A DNA stretch of 64,000 bases from NCBI GenBank assembly GCA_965248995.1, contig CBDFKY010000014.1, positions 1 through 64,000 of the forward strand. Direction: 5' to 3'. The notes below the pieces were generated by a model that did no database searches, was not told the DNA's origin, and saw only the letters and a list, made by a program, of their open reading frames with translations. Source of the DNA: CBDFKY01 sp965248995. GTDB lineage: Bacteria > Pseudomonadota > Alphaproteobacteria > Rickettsiales > UBA998. The position numbers and the translations under genes are program-made. Shown here in pieces: positions 35,557 through 44,700 of this stretch. How positions within the stretch are numbered: position 1 is the stretch's first letter; every line of letters starts with the position of its first letter.

Positions 35557-35889
35557 TTGTATTATGTTATGATGAGTCATAGCATGGATTTACGGCGTCG
35601 CGTTGTTGCGTATGTCAGGGGCGGTGGAAGTAAGGCGGAAGCTGCCCGTCGGTTTGGGGTACACCATGGGTGTGTGTTTGATTGGATCACGCGTGATCGG
35701 TTGGAAGCGAAGAAACCGGGTCCGCGCAAGGCGCATAAACTGGACATGGAAGCACTGCAACAGGCGGTGGAATGTCAACCTGAGGTAATGGGTAAGGAAC
35801 TGGCGGTACACTTTGGGGTAAGGCCGAGTACGATCTGCTATGCGCTGAAGCGGTTGAACATCAGTCGTAAAAAAAACCTGGACGTATAA
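35557..35889 (+). CDS. IS630 transposase, helix-turn-helix part (orfA)
   Basis: The same 110-residue protein as at 705-1037, with Met in place of Ile at one position (HKLDMEALQQ). It has two helix-turn-helix-like segments that would bind the IS ends. The eight-A run at 35869-35876 lies shortly before the stop codon and is the likely site of the shift into orfB. Confidence 0.85.
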   Translation: MYYVMMSHSMDLRRRVVAYVRGGGSKAEAARRFGVHHGCVFDWITRDRLEAKKPGPRKAHKLDMEALQQAVECQPEVMGKELAVHFGVRPSTICYALKRLNISRKKNLDV

Positions 35890-35944
35890 AGAAAGCGACA
35901 ACGAGAAACGCAAAGCGTACCTCAAGCGCTGGTGGCGTTACCGG

Positions 35945-36400
35945 ATGCAGGGCAAGCAGTTTGTGTATGTCGATGAAAGCGCCTTCGCACCCACCGCCGA
36001 ACGCACGCATGGCTTCGCCCGAAAAGGCAAGCGTGTGCATGGGCAACGCAGCGGGCAGCGCAGACCCCGCACCAGTTTCCTGGCAGCCTTGTGCGGCAAG
36101 CAAATGCTTGCCCCCTTCCTCTTTCAGGGTACCTGCAACACTGCCGTTTTTAATGCTTGGCTAGAGCAGGAACTCTGCCCGCATCTTACCCCTAACAGCG
36201 TTGTCATTATGGACAACGCCACCTTCCATAAATCTACTTTAACACAACAGCTTATTCAGCAACGACAGGCAACGCTATTGTTCCTGCCTCCCTATTCTCC
36301 CGATCTCAATCCTATCGAAAAACGTTTCGGCACCATCAAACGATACCGATCCTACACACCAGAAATATCCCTCAATCTTCTCATTCAAACATACGGATAA
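35945..36400 (+). CDS. IS630 transposase, DDE catalytic part (orfB)
   Basis: Identical in sequence to the product at 194-649. The DDE residues occur in VYVDES, VIMDNATFHK and NPIEKRFG. The frame lies +1 relative to orfA and stays open upstream to the eight-A run, so a single fused transposase is expected through slippage. Both halves are intact, and the element could be active. Confidence 0.85.
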   Translation: MQGKQFVYVDESAFAPTAERTHGFARKGKRVHGQRSGQRRPRTSFLAALCGKQMLAPFLFQGTCNTAVFNAWLEQELCPHLTPNSVVIMDNATFHKSTLTQQLIQQRQATLLFLPPYSPDLNPIEKRFGTIKRYRSYTPEISLNLLIQTYG

Positions 36401-36546
36401 TTATTGAATTGGGTATAAAACCGTACGGTTTTAATCGGAATGACTATAAACCTATAATTTATAGTGTTTTTATCCGAAAATTTTCGTACGAAAATTATTC
36501 GGAAACACTATACCTTGCAGCCAGTTAAACATACCGTTTCATTTTT

Positions 36547-38703
36547 TTATTCCGTAACCAGCGCCAGCCATTCCTCTTCACTCAGCACTTTCACGCCGAG
36601 CGCTTCCGCCTTCGCAAGTTTCGACCCGGCGTTTGCGCCCGCCACCACATAGTCGGTTCGTGCGGAAACGCTGCCCGCCACATGGGCGCCGAGCCGCAGC
36701 GCCTGCGCTTTCGCCTCCGCACGGCCCACACGCGTCAGGGTGCCGGTGAATACCACGGTTTTTCCGTTCACCTCGCTTTCCGCCACGGCGGTTGCCTCCA
36801 GCGGCTCCACGCTTACCTGCTCCAGCAACGCCTCCACCGCCTGCTTCTGCGCCGCATTTTCGAAAAAATGCTGCAGGGCCTCCACCACCGCCGCGCCGAT
36901 CCCGTCCACCGCCAGCAACGCCGCGCGGGCTTCCGGCCCGGCCAACTCCATGAACCCGTCGCTGTCCCCGCAGTGCCGGGCGATCAGCAGTGCGTTGCCT
37001 TCTCCCACGTGGCGGATGCCGAGCGCGAAGATAAAACGGGGCAGGGTCACCCGGCGGGCCCTGGCGATAGCGGCGCGGAGATTGGCTTCCGACAGCGCTC
37101 CCCACCCTTCCCTCTCCTGCAGCGGCTGCACCGGAAGGCGGGTAAAAATGTCGGCGGGGGTCAGGAGGATGCCTTCCGCGAAAAACGCTTCCACCTGTCT
37201 GGCTCCCAGCCCTTCGATATCGAAGGCGCCCCTGCTGACGAAATGACGTAAGTGCTCCACTGCCTGCGCCGGGCAGATCAGCCCGCCGGTACAGCGGGTC
37301 ACCGCCCCCTCCCCTTCACGTATGGCGGCGCTGCCGCAGGCGGGGCAGGTCTCGGGGAAGAGATAAGGCCGGATGGAGGTCTTGACCCCCAGACCCCCAC
37401 CGCTTCGCGGTTCGCTTCCGCTCGCTCCGCCCTCATGCACCTCACGTTCGCTCAAAACCACTTCCACCACCTGCGGAATAACATCCCCGGCCCGCTGCAC
37501 CACGACCGTATCCCCCACCCGGATATCCTTGCGCTCGATCTCGTCCCGGTTATGCAGGGTGGCGCGCGCCACCATCACCCCGCCGACATTGACCGGCTCC
37601 AGATGCGCGACGGGGGTCAGCGCTCCGGTCCGCCCCACCTGGATTTCGATCGCGTTGATGCGGGTGCGGGCCTGCTGGGCAGGAAATTTATACGCTACCG
37701 CCCAGCGGGGAGAACGCGCGATATTGCCGAGCCGTTCCTGCCATGCCAGATCGTTCACTTTAAGGACGACGCCGTCGATATCGAACGGCAGTTCGTAGCG
37801 TAATCCGGGTATTTCCTCGCAAAAAGCGCTGGCATCCTCGGCGGATTCCACAATGAACAACTCCTGTTCGTTGCGACGGCGCTCCAGAGAATCTTGCCGT
37901 GGGGAAGACGTAAACACCCATCCCTTCGGAGCCACGGCAAAACCCATCGCTGCCAGCTCCACCATCGTTTGCGCCTGCGTATGCGGTTTACGGTCGCCTG
38001 CAAATACTGCCTCACCCCAGCCATACACGAAGCAGGATAGCGGACGGGAAGCGGTGACGGAAGGATCGAGCTGGCGCAGCGATCCGGCGGCGGCGTTGCG
38101 CGGGTTGGCGAAAAGCGGTTTTCCGGCTTCCTGCTGACGGGCGTTGAGGGCGAGGAAATCCGCCTTGTTCATATACACTTCCCCGCGTATTTCCAGCAGT
38201 TCGGGCGCGGAGGCGGGAAGCGTTTCCCGAAAATCCCTGATGGTCAGGAGGTTGGCGGTAATCTCCTCTCCGACCTCCCCGTCGCCACGCGTCGCGGCAT
38301 GCACCAGCCGGCGCCCCTCATAGCGCGCCGAGAAGGAAAGCCCGTCGATCTTCGGCTCACAGAGCACCGGCAGCGGAACGTCATCCCCCAGTCCCAGGTA
38401 GCGGCGGACGCGGGCGAAGAATTCCTCCACCCCCTCGGCGTCGAACACGTTGGCGAGGGAAAGCATCGGCCTGCCGTGGCGGATTTTTCCGAACCCCTGT
38501 TTCGGCGCGGCCCCGACCCGTTGCGTCGGACTGTCGGCTTCCACCAGTTCGGGATGCGCCGCTTCCAGCGCTTCCAGCTCGCGGCGCAGCGTATCGTACG
38601 CTGCGTCGTCCATCACGGGCGTGTCTTCCCGGTAATACGCGTCGTCCGCTTCCCGGATGCGTTGTTTCAGCGCTTCTGCAGTCTGTCGCGGGTCAGTAGC
38701 CAT
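36547..38703 (-). CDS. ligA: NAD-dependent DNA ligase
   Basis: LigA seals nicks in replication and repair using NAD. The 718-residue product has the adenylation motif CEPKIDG with the nucleotidyl lysine at 118, the OB fold (about 335-420), the four-cysteine zinc finger (Cys452, Cys455, Cys470, Cys476), helix-hairpin-helix repeats and a C-terminal BRCT domain (about 640-718). It is longer than E. coli LigA (671), partly because about 25 residues (421-446) are inserted between the OB fold and the zinc finger. They are encoded by a GC-rich palindrome. It is the last gene of a tight operon thiE-yceI-cybB-ligA, three bases after the cytochrome gene. Confidence 0.96.
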   Translation of the reverse strand: MATDPRQTAEALKQRIREADDAYYREDTPVMDDAAYDTLRRELEALEAAHPELVEADSPTQRVGAAPKQGFGKIRHGRPMLSLANVFDAEGVEEFFARVRRYLGLGDDVPLPVLCEPKIDGLSFSARYEGRRLVHAATRGDGEVGEEITANLLTIRDFRETLPASAPELLEIRGEVYMNKADFLALNARQQEAGKPLFANPRNAAAGSLRQLDPSVTASRPLSCFVYGWGEAVFAGDRKPHTQAQTMVELAAMGFAVAPKGWVFTSSPRQDSLERRRNEQELFIVESAEDASAFCEEIPGLRYELPFDIDGVVLKVNDLAWQERLGNIARSPRWAVAYKFPAQQARTRINAIEIQVGRTGALTPVAHLEPVNVGGVMVARATLHNRDEIERKDIRVGDTVVVQRAGDVIPQVVEVVLSEREVHEGGASGSEPRSGGGLGVKTSIRPYLFPETCPACGSAAIREGEGAVTRCTGGLICPAQAVEHLRHFVSRGAFDIEGLGARQVEAFFAEGILLTPADIFTRLPVQPLQEREGWGALSEANLRAAIARARRVTLPRFIFALGIRHVGEGNALLIARHCGDSDGFMELAGPEARAALLAVDGIGAAVVEALQHFFENAAQKQAVEALLEQVSVEPLEATAVAESEVNGKTVVFTGTLTRVGRAEAKAQALRLGAHVAGSVSARTDYVVAGANAGSKLAKAEALGVKVLSEEEWLALVTE
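37378..37440. repeat. palindromic repeat inserted in frame in ligA
   Basis: The segment contains CCGCTTCGCGG and a run of imperfect GGAGCGAGCGGAAGCG repeats, read in ligA as a glycine/serine-rich insert (EGGASGSEPRSGGGLG). E. coli LigA has only a few residues between the OB fold and the zinc finger at this point. The reading frame is kept. Confidence 0.6.
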
Positions 38704-38706
38704 CGT

Positions 38707-39243
38707 TTAAGGAAGCATCCGCCGCAAAGTCCCGTCGTGCTCCAGGAAATGATGTTTGAGCGCCGCCGCCACGTGCAGCGAAATCAGGGCGAACAGGGCA
38801 TACATGCCGATCTCGTGCAGTTCCGCGGCGAGGGAACCGAGTTCCTTATCGGGAGAGATCAGCGAAGGCAGGGTGAACAGCCCGAAAAACGACACGGGAA
38901 AACCGAACGCCGAGGACATCACCAGTCCGCTGAGCGGCATGGCGAACATCAGGACATAGAGCGAGAAATGCACCGCCCGCGCCGCCATCACCTGCCAGCG
39001 CGGCATGGGCACGGGTGCCACGTGCGGGTTGGCGGCTTTCCAGGCGAGGCGGACGGCGACCAGCATAAGCACCAGCGTTCCGAAGGATTTATGCCACCAG
39101 TACAGGTCGAACTTGAACGGGGTGGATTCGAGGCCGTTCATGTAATAGCCCAGCGCCAGCATCCCGATCATCAGCACGCCCATGCTCCAGTGCAGCGATT
39201 TCGCCACCCACCCATAGGAAACCGCCGTGTTGCGCGCACCCAT
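38707..39243 (-). CDS. cytochrome b561
   Basis: A 178-residue four-helix membrane protein of the bacterial cytochrome b561 family, which binds two b-type haems and exchanges electrons with ubiquinol. Candidate haem histidines occur in the first helix (KSLHWSMGVL), in the second (YWWHKSFGTL), and in the fourth (HEIGMYAL and SLHVAAALKHH). The start at 39243 gives the normal N-terminus; the open frame 32 codons upstream lies inside the yceI gene. It follows yceI by two bases. YceI-cytochrome b561 pairs are common in proteobacteria. Confidence 0.9.
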   Translation of the reverse strand: MGARNTAVSYGWVAKSLHWSMGVLMIGMLALGYYMNGLESTPFKFDLYWWHKSFGTLVLMLVAVRLAWKAANPHVAPVPMPRWQVMAARAVHFSLYVLMFAMPLSGLVMSSAFGFPVSFFGLFTLPSLISPDKELGSLAAELHEIGMYALFALISLHVAAALKHHFLEHDGTLRRMLP

Positions 39244-39245
39244 CC

Positions 39246-39944
39246 CTATTCCCCCTTTTTCAGAGGCCGCATCATTTCCGCCTCGACGACGAGGGAGACG
39301 TCGTCGCCCACCACGGGAACGAAATTGGTCATGCCCCATTCGCTGCGTTTGAAATGCCCGGTGATGGAAAACCCTGCTTTATAGACGTTCTTGAATCCGT
39401 CCTTGCCGTGCTTGTGATGGACGACATGTAGGGTCAGCGGATGGGTCTGGCCGAGCAGGGTGAAGTCCCCCGTCACATCGGCGCCGTCGTCACCGGTGCG
39501 GACGATCTTGGTGCTTTTGAACAGGGCGTATGGATAGGTGGTGGAATTGAACCAGTCCTTGCCCTGCAGTTCCTCATTGAAATTCGGCAGGTTGGTCTCG
39601 ATGGAGTCCGGCCTGACGCGGAATTGTATCTGACTGGTTTCGGGTTTATCGAGATCCAGGTTCAACGTCCCGTCGAGTTTCTTGAACTGGCCGATGAAAT
39701 CGGAAAACCCGGCATGGTTGATGCGAAACAGGACGCGGGTATGGTCGGTGTCGAAGGTATAGTCAGCGGGTTCTGCCAAAGCGTGTGCAGGTAGCAGTAA
39801 CCATGTGCATAGTGCCAGAGATTGTGTGATTTTAGAGTTCGTCATTCCCGCGAAGGCGGGAATCCAGTCCAAACGGAAAAATGGATTGCCGCTTTCGCGG
39901 GAATGACGGCGTTGTTGTTTTGTCGATAAATACAAGAATTTCAT
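39246..39944 (-). CDS. YceI-family periplasmic protein with a repeat inserted before its signal peptide
   Basis: YceI proteins are small lipocalin-like periplasmic beta-barrels that bind isoprenoid lipids such as polyprenyl quinone. The domain runs from about residue 58 (ADYTFDTDHTRVLFRINHAGFSDFIG) to the C-terminus (VSLVVEAEMMRP). The signal segment ALCTWLLLPAHALA is preceded by about 25 unusual residues, including SRESGN and DWIPAFAGMTN, the classic translation of a TTCCCGCGAAGG repeat (39841-39907). The start at 39944 has GGAG eight bases upstream within the end of thiE, so the repeat was inserted in frame between the original start and the signal peptide. An ATG inside the repeat (39845) could also serve. 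Confidence 0.88.
   Translation of the reverse strand: MKFLYLSTKQQRRHSRESGNPFFRLDWIPAFAGMTNSKITQSLALCTWLLLPAHALAEPADYTFDTDHTRVLFRINHAGFSDFIGQFKKLDGTLNLDLDKPETSQIQFRVRPDSIETNLPNFNEELQGKDWFNSTTYPYALFKSTKIVRTGDDGADVTGDFTLLGQTHPLTLHVVHHKHGKDGFKNVYKAGFSITGHFKRSEWGMTNFVPVVGDDVSLVVEAEMMRPLKKGE
39841..39907. repeat. TTCCCGCGAAGGCGGGAA palindromic repeat inside yceI
   Basis: Two arms, GTCATTCCCGCGAAGGCGGG (39841 onward) and CGCTTTCGCGGGAATGAC (to 39907), form a complete copy of the dispersed repeat. It is within the coding region upstream of the signal peptide. Related copies are at 20099 and 53987. Confidence 0.85.
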
Positions 39945-39946
39945 GA

Positions 39947-40654
39947 TTAAATCTCCGATCGTCGGTGTTGAGTTAAAACAGTACAGTAGTCACGCACGGC
40001 GGTTGCTGGCCCGCGGGCATCCGACCAGACGCCGGACAGCACCGCAATGAAATCGGCGCCGGCGGTAATAAGCGGCGCGGCGTTGGCGGGCGTGATGCCG
40101 CCGATGGCGACGCAGGGCAGGACCGTATCGGCGGACCACCAGCGCAGGATCTCGGGATCGGGCGTTCCCCAGCGGGCGAGCGCGGCGGGCGATTTGGAGG
40201 TGGTCGGATAAAACGCGCCGAACGCTACGTAGTCGGCTCCCTCCTCCCCGGCGGTAAACGCCAAGTCACGGGACGCGTGGCAGCTCACTCCGATGATCGC
40301 TTCCTCTCCGAGCAGGGCGCGTGCCTCCGTCACGCCGCCGTCTTCCTGACCGAGATGCACGCCGTGTGCGCCGCATTCATGCGCCAGCGCCGCGCTGTCA
40401 TTAAGGATGAACGTCACGCCGTGCGCGGCGCAGACGGGCCGCAGAATATCGCTGGCCCGCAACAATGTTTCGCGTGATGCGGGCAATTCCGTCAGCCGGT
40501 CTTCCGCCCCGCCTGCACCCTTAAGGCGAAGCTGGAACGCGCCGATCCGGTCTCCCCCCGCCGCAAGCGCGAGGCTTAAGTGGTCCGCGAACCCCTTGAC
40601 ATCCTGGAGCGAAGGGGGTGAGATAAGGTACAGCAGGCAACCGGGATCATCCAT
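39947..40654 (-). CDS. thiE: thiamine phosphate synthase
   Basis: ThiE joins hydroxymethylpyrimidine diphosphate and thiazole phosphate to give thiamine phosphate. The 235-residue product shows the TIM-barrel motifs: QLRLKG near residue 41, NDSAALAHECGAHGVHLGQED (split as two strands, near 84-104), GVSCH near 123, and YVAFGAFYPTTSK near 142. AIGGIT near 188 forms the phosphate site. No other thiamine gene is in the window. The stop codon is two bases from the yceI start, and its last codons contain the yceI ribosome-binding site, so the genes are coupled. Confidence 0.92.
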   Translation of the reverse strand: MDDPGCLLYLISPPSLQDVKGFADHLSLALAAGGDRIGAFQLRLKGAGGAEDRLTELPASRETLLRASDILRPVCAAHGVTFILNDSAALAHECGAHGVHLGQEDGGVTEARALLGEEAIIGVSCHASRDLAFTAGEEGADYVAFGAFYPTTSKSPAALARWGTPDPEILRWWSADTVLPCVAIGGITPANAAPLITAGADFIAVLSGVWSDARGPATAVRDYCTVLTQHRRSEI

Positions 40655-40774
40655 ATCCCATCAGATAACCCCCTCACCCTCCTTAAGGCAAGCGCAAAGG
40701 CGTTTACGCTATCTTTACCAATTCCCGCTACATATGGAATAAAGAGTCAAGTGACTGAGCAGAAGGAGAAAAAC

Positions 40775-41230
40775 GTGAAACATCATTATCTGGACATGAT
40801 CCTGGCGATCGAACGCCTGCACCGCCGGTTTCTCGACGTGGTCAAAAGCGAGCTGGACCGCCTAAAGATCGAGGACATCAACAACGTGCAGACGCTGATC
40901 CTCTATAACATCGCCGACGAGGAACTGACCGTCGGCGAGCTAACCAACCGCGGATATTACCTCGGCTCCAACGTGTCGTACAACGTCAAGAAACTGGTGG
41001 AAAACGAATATCTGCTACAGGAACGCGCGCCGCACGACAAACGCTCTGTCAAGATCAAGCTGTCGGAAAAGGGACTGAGCCTGTGCCGCAACGTCGATTC
41101 AATGTATGAGCGCCACATCAGCGCCCTGCAGAGCAAACAGCTCTCCCCGGACGATATGGAGAACGTGCGTCATACGCTGGTGCGGCTGGAGCAGTTCTGG
41201 TCGGCGCATATCAATCCGTACAAGATATGA
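40775..41230 (+). CDS. MarR-family regulator, LdtR-like
   Basis: A winged-helix transcription regulator of 151 residues. The start GTG at 40775 has a perfect AAGGAG six bases upstream; a GTG at 40751 is less likely. The helix-turn-helix (ELTVGELTNRGYYLGSNVSY, residues about 49-68) and the wing (DKRSVKIKLSEKG) are clear. The pattern INNVQTLILYNI...RGYYLGSNVSYNVKKLVE closely resembles LdtR, an alphaproteobacterial MarR regulator linked to L,D-transpeptidase and stress genes. No L,D-transpeptidase gene is adjacent, so targets here are unknown. It reads alone, divergent from thiE. Confidence 0.85.
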   Translation: MKHHYLDMILAIERLHRRFLDVVKSELDRLKIEDINNVQTLILYNIADEELTVGELTNRGYYLGSNVSYNVKKLVENEYLLQERAPHDKRSVKIKLSEKGLSLCRNVDSMYERHISALQSKQLSPDDMENVRHTLVRLEQFWSAHINPYKI

Positions 41231-41328
41231 CGCACATTACTTATAAATAATATATCTAACAGTCTATTTACTTTGAGTACTTGGATTATTTAAGGTAATA
41301 TCTTCTAATATATTACCGGAGAATTCCT

Positions 41329-41691
41329 ATGACGCTCACCGTTGCCGATTTACGCACCCTGCACCCCTTTGACGCGGCGCGCATCCGCCCGGTCATGGAA
41401 GCGGTGTGCTGCTACGTGATTTTCGTGGCGGGTGTCACGCTGCTCTCTCTGGTGACCGGCCCCCTTACCGCCGTCATCGCCGGAGGACATGCCGGGGTCT
41501 TCGTCATGCGCCTGATCAACGGCATCGTCACGGGTTACCTCGCCTGGCGGATCGTGCAGGCGCGGGGATTGAAAGGCCTGCAATGGCCGGCGCTGATCGG
41601 CGTTGCGGCGGTGCTCAGCGCGGCCGGGTATGAAGTGATCGGGTTAGGGATCGTCGCGGCGCTGATGTGCTCGGCAAAAACATCCTTCTGA
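41329..41691 (+). CDS. small membrane protein of unknown function
   Basis: A 120-residue protein with three hydrophobic segments (about 22-45, 50-75 and 85-112). GGAG lies eight bases before the ATG. Its last six codons (SAKTSF) overlap, in another frame, the remnant of a response-regulator start (41667). The original C-terminus may therefore have been changed by the deletion that removed that gene. No family is recognised. Confidence 0.6.
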   Translation: MTLTVADLRTLHPFDAARIRPVMEAVCCYVIFVAGVTLLSLVTGPLTAVIAGGHAGVFVMRLINGIVTGYLAWRIVQARGLKGLQWPALIGVAAVLSAAGYEVIGLGIVAALMCSAKTSF

Positions 41692-41745
41692 TTGAAGATG
41701 ATGCCTTTTTAGGTGGCCGAGCCAGCGTAGTTTGGCTTACACTTG
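41667..41745 (+). pseudogene. remnant of a response-regulator gene
   Basis: The frame from 41667 reads MLGKNILLIEDDAFLGGRAS, the unmistakable first beta-strand and acidic pair of a receiver domain (ILLIEDD). After about 15 residues the similarity stops and the glnE start follows at 41750. The rest of the regulator is missing. I read this as the surviving 5' end of a deleted two-component response regulator. Confidence 0.6.
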
Positions 41746-41749
41746 CCAC

Positions 41750-44700
41750 ATGGACAGCTCACCACCGCCTTCCCTCACCCGTTTTGCCCTCACGCCGCAG
41801 ACCTACGCCGGGCAACGCATCCTGCTCGCCTGGCAGGAAGGCGATGAGACGGCGCGAACCCTGCACCGCCAGGTCACGGATGGTCGGGCGATACGGGGTT
41901 TCATCGATTTCATCGGCGCCCATTCCGGCTACCTGTCCCGGCTGCTCGAACTGCATCCAGAGGTAATGTCGGCGTTTCTGGCCGGCGGGGCGAAACCTTT
42001 CTGCACCGGGTGCATCGCGGATATTCGCGGGCGGCTCACGGAAGACGCCAAGCCCGATCATGCGCGGGCGTACCTGCGCCGGATGAAACAGCAACTGGCC
42101 CTGATGGTGGCGCTCGCCGATATTTCCGGGGAATGGCCGCTGAGTCAGGTCACGCGGAGTTTAAGCGATTTCGCGGATGCCTGCGTGGCGTACGCGCTGG
42201 AACAGGTATACCGTCAGGGAATTCCCCGCCAGCAATGGGTGGCGGAGACGGTGATGAGCGCCACTGCCGGCATCGTCCTGCTCGGCATGGGCAAGCTGGG
42301 CGGGCGGGAGCTGAACTATTCCAGCGACATCGACCTGATCGCTCTCTACGATCCGGAAAAACTGGAGTTTCTCGCACCCCCGGCGCGCAGCCGTTTCGTG
42401 GTACGCATCATCCAGCAGCTCGCTTCCTTCCTGCAGGACCGGCAGGAGCACGGCTACGTGTTCCGGGTGGATCTCCGCCTGCGGCCCGATCCCGCTTCCA
42501 CCGGGCTGGCGGTGTCGATCGAGACCGCCAGCCGTTATTACGAACAGGTCGGCCAGAACTGGGAGCGCGCCGCCATGATCAAGGCGCGGCCCGTGGCGGG
42601 GGATATCGCGGTGGGCGCCGCCTTCCTGGAGGCGCTGCAACCGTTCATCTGGCGCAACCACCTGGATTTCGCGGCGATCGAGGATATTCTCTCCATCAAG
42701 CGCCAGATGCAGGCGCGTGAGGAGCCGGAGATCACCCTGCCCGGCCATCACCTCAAGACGGGATACGGCGGCATCCGCGAGATCGAATTCCTGGCACAGA
42801 TTCACCAGCTGATCTGGGGCGGCAGGATACGGGAACTGCGGGTGCGGCCGACCTGCGAGGTGCTGGACCTGCTGGTGAAACATGAACTGATCTCATCCGA
42901 GACTAACGAGGCGCTGCAGACGGCCTACGTGCTGTACCGCACCGTGGAGCACCGCCTGCAGATGCAGCAGGACCAGCAGACGCATTCCATGCCGGAGGAT
43001 ATGGGGGAGTGCGAGCGGCTGGCGGCGTTCTGTCTGGCGATGCAGGAAAGCCCGGGCGGCAACTCCCCCTTCGAGGGGGAGTCGAAAAGCGCGCCGCGCG
43101 ATTCGGTGGGGGGCTATCTTGCTAATAGTACCCCCCACCAAAACACTCCGTGTTTTGACTCCCCCGCTTTCACCCGCTTGCGGGGTGAAAGCATATCAAA
43201 AGACGGCTCCCCTTCTTGGGGGTGCCGTGGGGGGGAGTGGTTCCCGCGGAACGCTACCACCCTGTTTCTCGCCGATCTCCTGAACCATCTGCAAACCGTC
43301 CATGACATCTTCACCACCGCGTTCCACGATTCCGCCCCGCTCGGCCAGCACGGCAAGCTGGTATTCACCGGCGTGGACCACGACGCCGAGACGCTGCGCA
43401 CCATCGCCGCGATGGGATTCAAGGAAGCCGAGACCGTCTCCTTCGCCATCCAGCAGTGGCATAAGGGCACCAAGCGCTGCACCCGTACCAAGCGGGCCCG
43501 GGAACTGCTGACCGAACTGGTGCCCGCCTTGCTTGAGGAACTGGCCCGCACGGTCGATCCCGATCAGGCCTTCAAACGGTTCGACGCGTTCCTGGACGCG
43601 TTGCCGGTCGGGGTGCAGCCGTTTTCCCTCTTTTATTCCAACCGCGGACTGCTCTCCACCATCAGCGACGTGGTCGGCAACGCGCCGGTGATGGCGAAGA
43701 CCCTGTCCGCTTACCCGCAACTGCTCGATCTGCTGGTCAACGCCCAGGTGGAGCGGATGCCGAAGGAATTCGAGGACATGCAGTCGACGCTCAAGGAGTG
43801 GCTGCTTCTCTCCCGCTCGGAGGAAGAGCGGGTGAACAATTACTGCATGTTCCAGCTGGAACAGGAATTCATGATCGGCGTGCTGCTGCTGCAGCAGAAA
43901 ATCTCGGCGCAGACCGCCTCGCGCTATTTGAGCCACCTCGCCGACGTGATGATCGAAGCGGCGGTGGGACTGGCGGCAACGCAGCTCAATGAGAAATACC
44001 GCCTGTCGCCCGAACTGCATTTCGCGGTGATCGGGCTCGGCAAGCTGGGCACGCAGGAACTGATGATCGGCTCGGACCTCGACGTCATGTTCATTTACGA
44101 CATTCCAGAAAACGATACCGGCTCGGAACAGGAAATCGTGGCGCTGCACCAGTATTACAGCCGCCTGACCGCCCGCGTCGTCAACCTGCTTTCCCACCCC
44201 ACGAAAGTCGGTGAAATCTACGAGGTGGACACCAAGCTGCGGCCTTACGGGGCGCAGGGGTCGGTCGCGGTACGGCTGCACAGTTTCACCGATTACTACG
44301 CGTCGGCCAGCTGGATCGTCGAGAATCTCGCGCTGTTGCAGGGAAGGGTGGTGTATGCCGCGCCCGCGATGGAAGGAACGATAAGCCGGGCGCTGGTGGA
44401 CGCCAAAGTGATTCCCGCGCCCCCTTCCGAGATCAGCAGCAATATCCACGACATCCGCAAGAAAATCTCGGAACGGCATTATTCCTCCAACCCGTGGGAG
44501 ATCAAGTATGTCTGGGGCGGCATGATGGACCTGCAATGGGTGCTTAAAGGCCTGCTCGCCAAACATTCGGTCCGCCACCCGCTGCCGGCGCATTTCAGCA
44601 ACACGGTCGGCCAGATCCACTGGCTGCAGCAGATCCATGCGATCGACGAAAACCAGCAGCAGGCGCTGCTGGAGGCGCACCACACCTTTCACACGGTGCT

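Larger units (their letters stand above)
35530..36415 (+). mobile_element. IS630-family insertion sequence, copy 2
   Basis: An 886-bp copy, with TA duplications at 35528-35529 and 36416-36417, inserted in the first hairpin of a twin-hairpin element. It is nearly identical to copy 1 at 179-1064. The close identity of the copies points to recent activity. Confidence 0.93.
35515..36510 (+). mobile_element. twin-hairpin element type I split by IS630
   Basis: The first 15 bases (35515-35529) and the remaining part (36416-36510) belong to one type I element, divided by the IS630 copy at 35530-36415. Flanking TA pairs are at 35513-35514 and 36511-36512. The second hairpin mixes features of subfamilies a and b, and the first has lost about six bases on its 3' arm. 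The order of events is therefore element first, IS later. Confidence 0.88.
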
